From an uncultured Verrucomicrobiota bacterium (lineage in GTDB: Bacteria; Verrucomicrobiota; Verrucomicrobiia; Limisphaerales; UBA9464): a stretch of DNA of 34,372 nucleotides. Positions within the stretch are counted from its first letter, which is position 1. Each line of letters opens with the position of its first letter. The stretch is from NCBI GenBank assembly GCA_903939515.1, contig CAJAHH010000144.1:1-34372 (forward strand). The letters run 5' to 3'. Shown here piece after piece: positions 1-8,238 of the stretch. A model generated the notes under the pieces. That model was not told the origin of the DNA and did no database searches. It worked only from the letters and a program-made list of their open reading frames with translations. Made by a program: the position numbers and the translations under genes.

Positions 1-133
1 CAAGTCGGCAAGTCGGCAAGTCGGCAAGTCGGCAAGTCGGCAAGTCGGCAAGTCGGCAAGTCGGCAAGTCGGCAAGTCGGCAAGTCGGCAAGTCGGCAAG
101 TCGGCAAGTCGGCAAGTCGGCAAGTCGGCAAGT
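1..133. repeat. 8-bp tandem repeat array (16 full copies plus 5 bases)
   Basis: The octamer CAAGTCGG is repeated 16 times without a mismatch, followed by a partial copy (CAAGT). The array is cut by the window edge, so its full size is unknown. Because 8 is not a multiple of 3, all three forward frames read the same eight-residue cycle (QVGKSASR) with no stop, and the reverse strand is open too. One forward frame stays open from base 2 to a stop at 326-328, so the array could lie inside the 3' part of a gene that begins outside the window. It could equally be non-coding satellite DNA. Confidence 0.97.
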
Positions 134-1075
134 TTGCGACATCCCGCCCGTGAAAAGGCCAGCTCGATGATTGGGCTGGGATTACCTGGGCGGCGATGCC
201 CGACTCGGGCCACCTCGGGCTACCAACACACCCCACGGTCTGCCGACCGAAACTTCGGCGCAGATTCATTAGGTGTGGGTGACTTTTCATTGCGTAGTAT
301 TACATTGATTAACTTATCACTAATTTAAGTCAATATTTTAATATTTTTTAGGTTTTTTGATGCCAATAAAACCTGATTCGAAGGACGCCGATTTTGGCCT
401 TTTTAGTGCCATTTTACGTCATCGACCTCCTGTTTTGGCACACTCCACTGACGCGTTGATTATTTTCGATCCACCCACCGATGACCGGCGGCGTTCTTCC
501 TAGATTTCACGTAGTGACATTCCAAAAAGTTTGTACCGGCGAAGGGGCTGTAGATTGTCGCGATGCTTGGGTCTGGTCGTGGATCCCCACAGCATCAGGC
601 GGGGTCTTTTGCGGGATCGCAAGGGCCGACGATGGACTCAGATCGCCGCACAGGCGGAGTTTTTCTACCACCAGTTCCAGACCCTTCACCGGCAGCGCCC
701 CGGAACGGGACAATGACAGGCGTCTCAGCAACGTTCCGGAATCCACGGAAAGTTGCCGGTTTGAAATTCGCGGTTTTGCCGGATCCTCGGATCCGTTTCC
801 TTCCAGGATGAGCGCCTGCGTTTCTTCCTTCTTCCAAATGAGGCCGAATGCGTCCGGGGCCCACCAGACTTGATAAGAATTCCCTCGGGCAATCGACAAG
901 CTGGGGGCCGGATCGATGATCCGTTGAGTTTCTAAGCTCAGCGGTTTTCAAACCGGCAGGTTTCATCGGTTTTCACCCCGTCGCTGACACAGGCCGGGAC
1001 TGCTGGCTAAGACCGTTCCCGTCTGGGGCCATTTAGTTTTGAAGTCGCCAACATCGCCTCCGTACTCAACGACAC
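134..1075. other. Gene-poor stretch, no supported gene
   Basis: Open frames of 60-130 codons exist on both strands (for example overlapping frames at about 481-873 plus and 507-899 minus), but none shows a recognisable domain, a convincing ribosome site or a hydrophobic pattern. Bases 295-370 are strikingly A+T-rich compared with the surroundings and could hold a promoter, though no clear -35/-10 pair can be assigned. The only structured item is the 48-bp repeat at 942-989. Confidence 0.5.
942..989 (+). repeat. 48-bp long-range direct repeat, left copy
   Basis: This segment matches 34134-34181 at 42 of 48 positions in the same orientation. Each copy contains the nonamer CGGTTTTCA twice, 25 bp apart, and ends in a CCGTCGCxGACA core. 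No open frame is shared, so it looks like a non-coding dispersed repeat found close to both ends of the window. Confidence 0.75.
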
Positions 1076-1474
1076 TTATTCTTCCACGGGAAAATAATCA
1101 TCGCCGCACACCTGATCATCACGATCCCTATCTGGGTTCACCGTCCGACGCGCCGCACACAAATTCTCCGAGAGCACCAGGCCTCCGGCAGCCAATCCAC
1201 CGGCCACTAGGACTGCCCCAAGGCCCCAGGCCAACCGCGGCCGCCCAAGGCCTGCCCGTGCGAAAAATGCCCTGACCCGCCCACGGGCCGACAGGCGCAG
1301 CTGGCCTAACAGGGCGCAACCCGTGAGCACCACCGTCAGGGCCACCAGTGCCGCCATCGGCAAGGTCTCATGGACGAGTCCATAGGTGTACCAGAACGAA
1401 TATACCCACAGCACCGCGGTTGACCTCAGTAGGAAAAAGGGTTGCGGGACGATTTTAGCATTCGTTGCAGCCAC
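1076..1474 (-). CDS. Hypothetical small membrane protein
   Basis: I do not recognise this 132-residue protein. The sequence shows about three hydrophobic stretches: a weak one near residues 17-33, a strong one at 40-57 (MAALVALTVVLTGCALLG), then a basic Arg-rich loop, and a Gly/Ala/Val-rich helix at about 84-103. The tail is acidic and charged (about 110-132). That alternation of helices and a positively charged loop is what a small inner-membrane protein would look like. The start is a GTG; in-frame stops lie a short way upstream. It stands alone in a gene-poor region, so it may be a fragment of a longer membrane protein or a chance frame. Confidence 0.4.
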   Translation of the reverse strand: MAATNAKIVPQPFFLLRSTAVLWVYSFWYTYGLVHETLPMAALVALTVVLTGCALLGQLRLSARGRVRAFFARAGLGRPRLAWGLGAVLVAGGLAAGGLVLSENLCAARRTVNPDRDRDDQVCGDDYFPVEE

Positions 1475-1802
1475 GTTTTCGCCGCTGCCAATCGCGGGTA
1501 GCTCGACAAGTCCTTATCAGGTTTGGAGGTCATGGCTGAGGCCAATCCCGGTCCCTACCGCGACCGTTTTCGAAGCCCCTCGGCAAGCGCTGGGAATGCC
1601 TTTGCTCCCGACTCTGATGATGTGTCCCCTCGGGCGATCGTCACCACCTCCTATCCGACTCCGTCGACCAACTGGGTCGCTGACCTGGCATGGCTCAAGA
1701 AAACGGGCACGCGACGCTGACAGCAAGAGTCCGGCAACTTTACGCACGGTCCAGCCAAGGGCTTTCAACACAGATTCAGGCGCTGATTAGGAAATCTCAG
1801 CA
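1475..1802. other. Intergenic stretch, nothing assignable
   Basis: A plus-strand frame at 1523-1720 (65 codons) is open but shows no domain and has proline/serine-rich, low-information content. I see no RNA gene, terminator or repeat here. Confidence 0.4.
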
Positions 1803-1856
1803 GAGGGATCAAATATCAGAAATCGTTCCCTGCCCCCCTTTTTCCTGACCCCTTTA
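1803..1856 (-). repeat. RAYT-associated dispersed repeat, solitary copy
   Basis: On the minus strand it reads AAAGGGGTCAGGAAAAAGG, then GGGGCAGGGAACGATTTC, then TGATATTTGATCC. The first part matches the right end of the RAYT element at 18278-18313 (AAAAGGGGTCAGGAAAAAGG, then a GGCAG junction, then TTGATATT). The middle part matches 4379-4398 and 8239-8257. A solitary copy without a transposase is what REP-like, transposase-mobilised repeats look like. Confidence 0.65.
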
Positions 1857-2027
1857 CGTTCCCCTGACCACCTTGTCGGCCTGGATCTCAACGATCATGC
1901 CGTCGAGTGGCAGTCGGGGCATTTTTGCGCCGGAGTCATACTCGACGAAGAGCTGGAGGTTTGAGTAGCCTCTGGTATGACAAAACACCCTCAACTCCTC
2001 TTTTTTGGAGTCGATGGATACCCTGAC
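1854..2027 (-). pseudogene. Possible 3' gene fragment, unidentified
   Basis: A minus-strand frame of 57 codons runs from an in-frame stop at 2028-2030 to a TAA at 1854-1856. It reads like real protein (for example LRVFCHTRGYSNLQLF and LPLDGMIVEIQADKVV) rather than a random frame. It has no ATG in its first half, so it looks like the C-terminal end of a gene whose upstream part is gone. The stop codon lies inside the dispersed repeat at 1803-1856. I cannot name the family, and it may still be a chance frame. Confidence 0.25.
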
Positions 2028-2228
2028 TTAGAGATCTGTCGCTGAGGCGGTTACGAACCATTTGTATTGTGAACAGGCTCGTCGAACACCGCCAAGTGCG
2101 CCCGGACAGCCTTGTTTCACAGCGTCCGGATGGGGTGATTTGTGAGGAGGTTGCCGGCTTAAGCACTCACCGCTTCGGTCGAAACCAATGTCGAGGGTTG
2201 GGTTCATCGCCTTCCAATTTCAACTAGC

Positions 2229-2894
2229 ATGCCCTCTCAGAATCCTGCCCAAGAATTCTCGGCCGATGCCCCAAGTGCAGCCGGTGCTGCCCTCAGGGAG
2301 GACACCATCGAATACGGGTTCATCGGCAAGCTCCAGGGGCTCAAGTACACCTACCGACGCGACATTTCAGACCGCGCCTCGCTGGAGAACAACTTCCGCG
2401 AAAACAAAGCCACCATGGATGCGGTGCTGCCTGAGGAAAACTTGCGCGGCTTCAAAGGCCAGTACCTCGAGACAGCCAAGAAGCTCAAAGAACAGCAGGG
2501 CAAGACGGGCGGCAAAGACGACACCACCGACGACCCCGTGGACCAGATCGACTTCGAGTTTGTCCTCTTCGCCTCTGCCGTCATCGATTACGACTACATC
2601 ATGAGCCTCATTGCCTGCTACTCGGCCAAGGGACCGGGCAAGTCGAAGAGGACACGCGAGGAGCTCATCGGCCTCATCAGCGCCGAAGCCAAGTTCATCC
2701 ACGAGCGTGACGACATCGCCATGTGCCTCAGCAGCCTCGACTCCCTGATCACCGCCGAAACCCAACAGCTCGAGGCCCTCAAGACCCACAAACGCGGCCT
2801 GATACAGCAGTTTTTCCCTGCGCCAACGGAGCAACCGCATAACATCGAAGGGCACCACCCTGGATTCCCATCCCCGGAGGAAGCGGAGGCATGA
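2229..2894 (+). CDS. Type I restriction chimera: HsdR N-terminus / HsdR C-terminal part / HsdS C-terminus
   Basis: This intact 221-codon frame joins pieces of two restriction genes. Residues 1 to about 58 resemble the start of an HsdR translocase/endonuclease (DISDRASLENNFRE). Residues about 59-163 resemble the far C-terminal HsdR segment (LPEENLRGFKGQYLETAKK, IDFEFVLFASAVIDYDYI, REELIGLI, KFIHERDDIA). Residues about 164-201 resemble the C-terminal coiled end of the HsdS specificity subunit (CLSSLDSLI, LEALKTHKRGLIQQFFP). The nuclease and DEAD-box helicase core of HsdR (normally around 1,000 residues in all) and both DNA-recognition domains of HsdS are missing. Both joins preserve the frame. 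It cannot act as a restriction enzyme; if made, it would be an orphan assembly-domain protein. It sits 103 bp upstream of rhuM. Family assignment is from remembered motifs, not a search. Confidence 0.8.
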   Translation: MPSQNPAQEFSADAPSAAGAALREDTIEYGFIGKLQGLKYTYRRDISDRASLENNFRENKATMDAVLPEENLRGFKGQYLETAKKLKEQQGKTGGKDDTTDDPVDQIDFEFVLFASAVIDYDYIMSLIACYSAKGPGKSKRTREELIGLISAEAKFIHERDDIAMCLSSLDSLITAETQQLEALKTHKRGLIQQFFPAPTEQPHNIEGHHPGFPSPEEAEA

Positions 2895-2997
2895 GCGCCA
2901 CACCCAAGATTCACCATTTCCCGTTGTCCCATAACCGTCGGGACCGTTTTCGTGGCAGCACGAAAATGGTCCGCCACAGAACCGCCGAGCGACTGCC

Positions 2998-3999
2998 ATG
3001 AACGGCCTGATCCTTTACACCACCGAAGACGGTCGCAGCCAAATCAAGCTGCGGGCCAAGGACCAAACCGTCTGGTTGTCCCAGCGGGAGATGGCCCAAC
3101 TCTTTGACGTGAGCACCGACAATGTGGGTCTGCACCTCAAGAACATTTTCGAGGACCGAGAGCTGGAGGCAAATTCAGTTACCGAGGAATCCTCGGTAAC
3201 TGCCGCCGACGGCAAAAACTACCTCACCAAGCTCTACAACCTCGATGCCATTTTGGCCGTGGGTTACCGGGTGCGCTCGCCTCGTGGCGTGCAGTTCCGC
3301 CGCTGGGCTTCCACCCTCCTTAAGGAATACCTGACCAAGGGTTTCGTGATGGACGACGATCGCCTGAAGAACCCGGATGGCCGCCCGGATTACTTCGACG
3401 AGATGCTGGAACGCATCCGGAACATCCGGGCCTCCGAGAAGCGCTTCTACCAGAAGGTGCGCGACCTGTTCTCGCTGAGCAGCGACTACGACAAGACGGA
3501 CACGGCGACGCAGGCGTTCTTCGCCACGGTGCAGAACCTTCTCATTTTTGCCGTGACGCGGAAGACCGCCGCAGAACTCATCACTACCCGCACCAATCCC
3601 GCCGATCCGCGGTTCGGCCTGCTCGCCTGGAAGGGCGACGCGGTGCGCAAGACGGACATCGTTGAGGCCAAGAATTACCTCACCGAGGATGAGATCAACA
3701 CCCTAAACCGGTTGGTCGTCATCTTCCTTGAAACCGCCGAGCTGCGGGCCAAGAGCAAGCAGGAGACACACATGGCGTTCTGGAAGCAGAACGTGGATCA
3801 GATCATCACCTCCAATGGCTTCCCGCTGCTCACAAACGCCGGTTCTATCAGCCACGAGAAAATGGTGGAGCGCACGGGTGAGCTGTATCTCCAGTTCGAC
3901 GCAAACCGCAAACAGCGCGAGGCCATAGAAGCTGACCAGCAGGACGAGGCCGACCTCAACTCCTTGGAAACCCAACTGAAAAGACGCCGTCAACAATGA
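2998..3999 (+). CDS. rhuM: RhuM-family (virulence RhuM) protein
   Basis: A 333-residue, apparently full-length member of the RhuM family, first described in a Salmonella pathogenicity island and often found inside type I restriction-modification operons and genomic islands. Visible family features are the N-terminal YxTEDG start, an HTH-like segment VWLSQREMAQLFDVSTDNV (about 26-44), HLKNIFEDREL (about 47-57), the KLYNLDAILAVGYRV block (about 78-92), RGVQFRRWASTLLKEYLTKG (about 95-114) and a charged C-terminal tail. The DNA-binding-like N-terminus suggests a regulatory or toxin-like role, but its biochemical function is not established. It is the only unbroken gene in a cluster of restriction and toxin-antitoxin fragments. 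Its TGA stop overlaps an ATG at 3996 (ATGA), suggesting it was once in a tightly packed operon. Confidence 0.9.
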   Translation: MNGLILYTTEDGRSQIKLRAKDQTVWLSQREMAQLFDVSTDNVGLHLKNIFEDRELEANSVTEESSVTAADGKNYLTKLYNLDAILAVGYRVRSPRGVQFRRWASTLLKEYLTKGFVMDDDRLKNPDGRPDYFDEMLERIRNIRASEKRFYQKVRDLFSLSSDYDKTDTATQAFFATVQNLLIFAVTRKTAAELITTRTNPADPRFGLLAWKGDAVRKTDIVEAKNYLTEDEINTLNRLVVIFLETAELRAKSKQETHMAFWKQNVDQIITSNGFPLLTNAGSISHEKMVERTGELYLQFDANRKQREAIEADQQDEADLNSLETQLKRRRQQ

Positions 4000-4064
4000 A
4001 CGACACCAACCAAAAGAAATCGGGCCCACTCTCTCGGGCATCGCTGATCCACTACACGACGTGA
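3996..4064 (+). pseudogene. Truncated downstream start codon region (22 codons)
   Basis: An ATG overlaps the rhuM stop as ATGA and opens a 22-codon frame (MNDTNQKKSGPLSRASL) that stops at 4062-4064. The overlap is typical of a real downstream gene in an operon, so this may be the first codons of a gene whose body was deleted, like the other fragments around it. It is too short to identify. Confidence 0.2.
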
Positions 4065-4113
4065 TTGTTACCCCCCTTGATCCCAGTGCGGATTTTCGCG
4101 TAAAAATGTTTTT

Positions 4114-4336
4114 ATGAGAACCACCCTGGATCTGCCCGATCCGCTGTTTCGCCGAAGATTCCCTCGCCGCCGAAAAGCGCTTTGAACTCTGGAGCCGCGT
4201 CCCGGGGTTTCCATCGAACCGCTGGACCGACGCCTGGATCGCCGCCCTCGCCTCGTCTGCAGGAGCCCGCGTCATCTCCTTCGACTCGGATTTCACCACT
4301 TTCCCTGACCTCGATTTCCTTCACCTGCGCCCATGA
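4114..4336 (+). pseudogene. VapBC toxin-antitoxin remnant (antitoxin start fused out of frame to PIN-domain toxin end)
   Basis: The ATG at 4114 opens MRTTLDLPDPLFR, a typical VapB antitoxin start, which then runs into a stop after about 22 codons. In another frame, 4154-4336 encodes 60 residues ending a PIN-domain VapC toxin: NRWTDAWIAALASSAGARV and SFDSDFTTFPDLDFL carry the late acidic residues of the PIN fold. The rest of VapB and the N-terminal part of VapC, with the first catalytic Asp, are gone. The vapC stop overlaps the hsdM start as ATGA at 4333-4336, so the original pair probably preceded hsdM in one operon. No functional toxin or antitoxin can be made. Confidence 0.7.
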
Positions 4337-4378
4337 CCGACACCAAACAACGCCAACTGGGCAATACCCTCTGGCAAC
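4333..4378 (+). pseudogene. Truncated start of type I methyltransferase HsdM
   Basis: The first 14-15 codons (MTDTKQRQLGNTLW) match the characteristic N-terminus of HsdM subunits (compare MTDxKQxQLGxTLW). After the Trp codon the similarity stops abruptly and the sequence continues as the dispersed repeat at 4379-4398. The S-adenosylmethionine-binding and catalytic NPPF regions are absent. The frame stays open for about 150 codons but reads as nonsense, so I treat only the first segment as genuine. Confidence 0.65.
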
Positions 4379-4398
4379 AGGGTCAGGGAACGATTTTC
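4379..4398 (+). repeat. Dispersed repeat copy at the hsdM break point
   Basis: The core GGTCAGGGAACGATTTTCG matches the minus strand of the repeat at 1803-1856 and the copy at 8239-8257 (one or two changes). It begins where hsdM similarity ends, which suggests the repeat was involved in, or inserted at, the truncation. Confidence 0.55.
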
Positions 4399-4600
4399 GA
4401 ATTTGCTTCAGCCGCATGTTCGCTGCTCATGGCTAATGCCTCGACCAGAACACCGGGTCGGGAGACCTGGCCCACAGATTCTCCGAGTCCTGGTGACAGC
4501 GTTCCCCAGGCCGTGCGAACGCACGCACACCGCAATTTGTTTTATCCGAACTCCCACTCGGAAGATTGTCTTGAGGAACACCCCTCCCTAGCCTGTTGGC

Positions 4601-6799
4601 ATGAAATCCCGCTGGCTATCCCTGCTGGCCGGCACTGCTGCCGCCCTGATGGCAGTGGAGACTCTATTTTACCTCCCGGTTTTGGCTTCGACCGCGAGTC
4701 CCCTGAGCTTCAACAGGGACGTGCGACCCATCCTTTCGAACCACTGTTTTCCGTGCCATGGGCCCGATGTCCAGCAGCGGAAAGCTCAACGTCGGCTAGA
4801 CACCTTCGATGGGTCTGTAGCCCTTCGTGACGGTATCCAAGGTATCGCGCCGGGAAAACCCGCTCAGAGCGAGTTGTGGCGACGCGTGACCTCATCGGAT
4901 CCGGAGGAGGTCATGCCACCGCCCAAGTCAGCGAAGCGGTTGTCTGAGGCCGAAAAACGCACCCTTCGCGCTTGGATCGAAAACGGTGCTCGATATGAGG
5001 CTCATTGGTCCTTTGAACCTCCACAACTAGTTCCCGCTCCCCGCACCATCGATGGATCCTGGCCGCGGAATCCGATCGATGCCTTCGTGCTGGATCGCCT
5101 CGAAAAAGAGGGCCTAAAACCCGCACCCGCGGCAGCCCCTGAACTTCTCCTGCGCCGCGCATCGCTCGATTTGACCGGACTCCCGCCCTCCGAGGCTCTG
5201 CTCTGTCGATTTTCATCCAACCCAAACGATCAGGAGTATTTACGGGCGGTCGATGAACTCATGGCGTCTTACGCCTATGCGGAACGTCAAGCCCAAGACT
5301 GGCTCGATCTGGCACGGTACGCCGACTCCAACGGTTTTTCCGACGACCAGACGCGCACCATTTGGCCCTATCGGGACTGGGTGATCAAAGCCATCGCCCA
5401 GAACATGCCTTTCGACCAGTTCACCATTGAACAACTAGCCGGTGACTTGTTGCCCGGGGCTACTCCCGAACAAACGATTGCCTCGGCGTTCCACCGGAAC
5501 GCGCCCCAGGCCAAGGGCAACACTTATCCAGTCGAAGAATACCGCATCAAAGGCGTCATCGACCGGGTCAACACAACGGGCACCGCCTGGCTGGGGCTGA
5601 CCCTCGGATGCGCCGAATGCCACGACCACAAATTCGATCCGATCAGCCAGCGTGAATACTTTTCGCTGTTCGCAATTTTTAACAACGTGGTGCACAGCGG
5701 CGAAGCCTTTGCCCAAGACGGACCCTTCTTCGATACACCGCTTCCCGCCGACATGGCCGGAAAGTCTCCGGCAAATCGCACGGTGCGGAAAATTCCGGTA
5801 ATGGCAGAACAGGCGACTCCGCGTGAGACCCGGGTGCATGTCCGCGGCAATTTTCTGCGGAAGGGAGAGATTGTCTTACCCGGAGTCCCAGCCGTGTTCG
5901 GGACGGCTTCAGGGACACACCCGACCAATCGGCTTCAACTGGCCCGCTGGCTGGTGGACGGAAAAAACCCCCTGACCGCACGTGTGGCAGTGAATCGTTT
6001 GTGGCAGTCCAGCTTCGGCCAAGGATTGGTTCGAACGCCTGCCGATTTCGGAAAACAGGGCGCATCGCCGTCCCACCCGGAACTGCTGGATTGGTTAGCC
6101 CGCGAACTCGTCTCCAGCGGCTGGAATCTCCGACTCATCCATCGATGGATCGTGACCTCGTCCACCTACCGGCAGGCCTCACACAACCCCGGCGATCCAG
6201 CACGGCTTCTGGACCCTCAGAATCTCCTATTGGCCCGGGCGCCGCGTCCACGACTGGGGGCTGAACAAATCCGGGATCAGGCTCTGGCTACTGCTGGACT
6301 GCTCACTTTGGCCTGCGGCGGTGAACCGGTCTTTCCCCACCAACCCGAACACTATTGGGAAGAACGAGCCTTACCCGGAAAATGGGCTCCCAGCCTCGGG
6401 GCCGACCGATACCGCCGCAGCCTGTACACTTATTGGCGGCGCATGGCGCTGCATCCCACTCTGGAACTGCTCGATGCACCTGCCCGAACCGTGTGCACGG
6501 CCAAACGAACTGTGTCCAATGTGCCCACGCAAGCGCTGGTGACCCTGAACGACCCCGTCTTCACTGAGGCGGCTGAGGCCTTCGCCCAAAGAATTTTGCA
6601 CGAGGCCCCTGCCACCGATACGACCCGCCTCGAACGCGGCTTCCGACTGGCTTTAGCCCGCAAGCCTTCTCCGGAAGAACGCACGCGGTTCCTCGAATTC
6701 CTCGCCCTGCAGCACGCACGAGGTCTGGATGATGCAGCGGCCTGGACCCGCGCTGCGGCGGTCCTGCTTAATCTGGATGAATTCTTGTGCCGGCCATGA
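4601..6799 (+). CDS. PSD1-type cytochrome-domain protein (DUF1549/DUF1553)
   Basis: A 732-residue exported protein of the family first defined in planctomycetes and also abundant in Verrucomicrobia. A signal or anchor helix occupies residues 7-30. A cytochrome-like PSCyt1 domain follows, with [19 protein letters not shown]; its CFPCH motif at 49-53 is a c-type haem site. The DUF1549 (PSCyt2) domain spans about 150-360 and includes [14 protein letters not shown], a second CxxCH. The DUF1553 (PSD1) domain spans about 415-700 ([45 protein letters not shown]). It lacks the LamG, PA14 or Ig-type insertions seen in the 1,000-residue members. The molecular role is not established; these proteins are always found next to a DUF1501 gene and are thought to act in periplasmic breakdown or oxidation of complex substrates. 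The stop overlaps the next ATG (ATGA), so the pair is translationally coupled. Confidence 0.93.
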   Translation: MKSRWLSLLAGTAAALMAVETLFYLPVLASTASPLSFNRDVRPILSNHCFPCHGPDVQQRKAQRRLDTFDGSVALRDGIQGIAPGKPAQSELWRRVTSSDPEEVMPPPKSAKRLSEAEKRTLRAWIENGARYEAHWSFEPPQLVPAPRTIDGSWPRNPIDAFVLDRLEKEGLKPAPAAAPELLLRRASLDLTGLPPSEALLCRFSSNPNDQEYLRAVDELMASYAYAERQAQDWLDLARYADSNGFSDDQTRTIWPYRDWVIKAIAQNMPFDQFTIEQLAGDLLPGATPEQTIASAFHRNAPQAKGNTYPVEEYRIKGVIDRVNTTGTAWLGLTLGCAECHDHKFDPISQREYFSLFAIFNNVVHSGEAFAQDGPFFDTPLPADMAGKSPANRTVRKIPVMAEQATPRETRVHVRGNFLRKGEIVLPGVPAVFGTASGTHPTNRLQLARWLVDGKNPLTARVAVNRLWQSSFGQGLVRTPADFGKQGASPSHPELLDWLARELVSSGWNLRLIHRWIVTSSTYRQASHNPGDPARLLDPQNLLLARAPRPRLGAEQIRDQALATAGLLTLACGGEPVFPHQPEHYWEERALPGKWAPSLGADRYRRSLYTYWRRMALHPTLELLDAPARTVCTAKRTVSNVPTQALVTLNDPVFTEAAEAFAQRILHEAPATDTTRLERGFRLALARKPSPEERTRFLEFLALQHARGLDDAAAWTRAAAVLLNLDEFLCRP

Positions 6800-8199
6800 A
6801 CCGCTCCCCCTTTCCCACCGAACGGCTGGCGACTTCCTCTCGCCGAGCCTTCTTGCAACACAGTGCAGCGGGCTTGGGCACCATCGCGCTGAGCACCTTG
6901 CTGAGGGCCGACCCGCGCGGAACCCATTTCGCCGCGAAGGCCAAGCGGGTCATTTTTCTCTTCATGGCGGGCGGACCGTCCCATGTGGATCTTTTTGATC
7001 CAAAGCCCCGGCTTCAGAAACTGGACGGAAAACCCATCCCAGCCGAATTGCTCAAGGACCATCAGCAATTCGCCCTCATCCGGGGCACTCCTGCCCTCAA
7101 AGGATCCTCCCGCCTCTTTGCACCCTGTGGGCGCTCCGGAACCATCGTGTCCGATTGGTTGCCCCATCTGGCCCGGGTGGTCGATGACATCGCGGTGATC
7201 CGTTCCATGAAAACGGACACCAATGTCCACGATCCGGCCGTCAACCTGATGAACTGCGGATCCATGATGTTCGATCGGCCCACGTTGGGGGCCTGGCTCT
7301 CCTACGGACTCGGATCCGACAATCACAACCTGCCGGCCTACATGGTCCTGACCTCCGGGTTCGATGACGGCCAGCCGCTGCTCCAAAGCTTCTGGGGCAA
7401 CGGGTTCCTCGATTCACGTCATCAAGGCGTTCCCTTTCGCAATCAAGGAGATGCCGTCCTGCACTTGGCTAATCCGGCAACGGTCACGCGAGAACAACGC
7501 CGCGAGCAACTCGACCTACTCCGTTGGATGAACCAACGCCAGCATGACGCGCTGGGCGATCCTGAGATTTTGTCGCGCATCGCATCGTACGAGATGGCCT
7601 TCCGCATGCAGGCCAGCGTTCCCGCGTTGACCGACCTTCGAAACGAGTCGCCAGCGACCCTTCGACTGTACGGCGCGGAACCAGGAAAACCCTCCTTCGC
7701 CAACAATTGTTTGATGGCACGAAGACTCGTCGAAGACGGCGTCCGATTCGTTCAACTCTATGACCGAGGATGGGATTCTCACACGGACATCCAACGGGAG
7801 CATACTCGCCAATGCACCGCTACTGATCGACCCACCGCAGCGCTTTTGACCGACCTCAAGCAACGCGGGTTGCTCGACGACACGCTCGTCATCTGGGGAG
7901 GCGAGTTTGGTCGCACGCCTGTCGCCCAGGTTTCCGGCAAGACCTTTGGGCGAGATCACCATCCCCACGCCTTCACCATGTGGATGGCCGGAGGCGGCGT
8001 GAAGCGCGGGGTCACCTACGGCACCACCGACGAGTTCGGCTACCACACCGAGGAGAACCCGGTGCACGTTCACGATCTCCACGCAACCATCCTGCACCTC
8101 TTGGGCATCGATCACGAACGACTCGTCTTCCGAAACCAAGGCCGGGATTTCCGCCTCACCGATGTCTCAGGAACCGTGGTGAAGGCTCTGCTGGCTTGA
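6796..8199 (+). CDS. DUF1501 domain protein, Tat-exported
   Basis: A 467-residue member of the DUF1501 family, distantly related to alkaline phosphatase/sulfatase-type folds. I chose the ATG at 6796 over the in-frame GTG at 6787 because it forms the ATGA overlap with the preceding stop. A twin-arginine signal SSRRAFLQHSAAGLG (about 13-27) predicts folded export through the Tat system. Family landmarks are FLFMAGGPSHVDLFDPKP near the N-terminus, VHDPAVNLMNCGSM, YDRGWDSHTDI, VIWGGEFGRTP and GRDHHPHAFTMWMAGGG near the C-terminus; the conserved Asp, His and Glu residues suggest a metal site. It forms a two-gene operon with the PSD1 gene. The substrate is unknown. Confidence 0.95.
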   Translation: MNRSPFPTERLATSSRRAFLQHSAAGLGTIALSTLLRADPRGTHFAAKAKRVIFLFMAGGPSHVDLFDPKPRLQKLDGKPIPAELLKDHQQFALIRGTPALKGSSRLFAPCGRSGTIVSDWLPHLARVVDDIAVIRSMKTDTNVHDPAVNLMNCGSMMFDRPTLGAWLSYGLGSDNHNLPAYMVLTSGFDDGQPLLQSFWGNGFLDSRHQGVPFRNQGDAVLHLANPATVTREQRREQLDLLRWMNQRQHDALGDPEILSRIASYEMAFRMQASVPALTDLRNESPATLRLYGAEPGKPSFANNCLMARRLVEDGVRFVQLYDRGWDSHTDIQREHTRQCTATDRPTAALLTDLKQRGLLDDTLVIWGGEFGRTPVAQVSGKTFGRDHHPHAFTMWMAGGGVKRGVTYGTTDEFGYHTEENPVHVHDLHATILHLLGIDHERLVFRNQGRDFRLTDVSGTVVKALLA

Positions 8200-8238
8200 A
8201 CCCAGAGCCAGAATGACTCGGAAACAGGGCCAAAAACA

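Noticed and set aside
1-133. Possible CRISPR or origin iterons
   Set aside because: Perfect head-to-tail octamers without spacers and no replication gene nearby.
300-365. A+T-rich block resembling the leader of the sigma factor gene at 32380-32440
   Set aside because: Similarity is only shared A/T runs; no alignment beyond base composition can be supported.
481-899. Overlapping 130-codon frames on both strands
   Set aside because: Neither has a recognisable motif or ribosome site, and they are mirror frames of one another, so at most one could be real and I cannot choose.
1523-1720. 65-codon plus-strand frame
   Set aside because: Low-complexity Pro/Ser/Ala content and no family resemblance.
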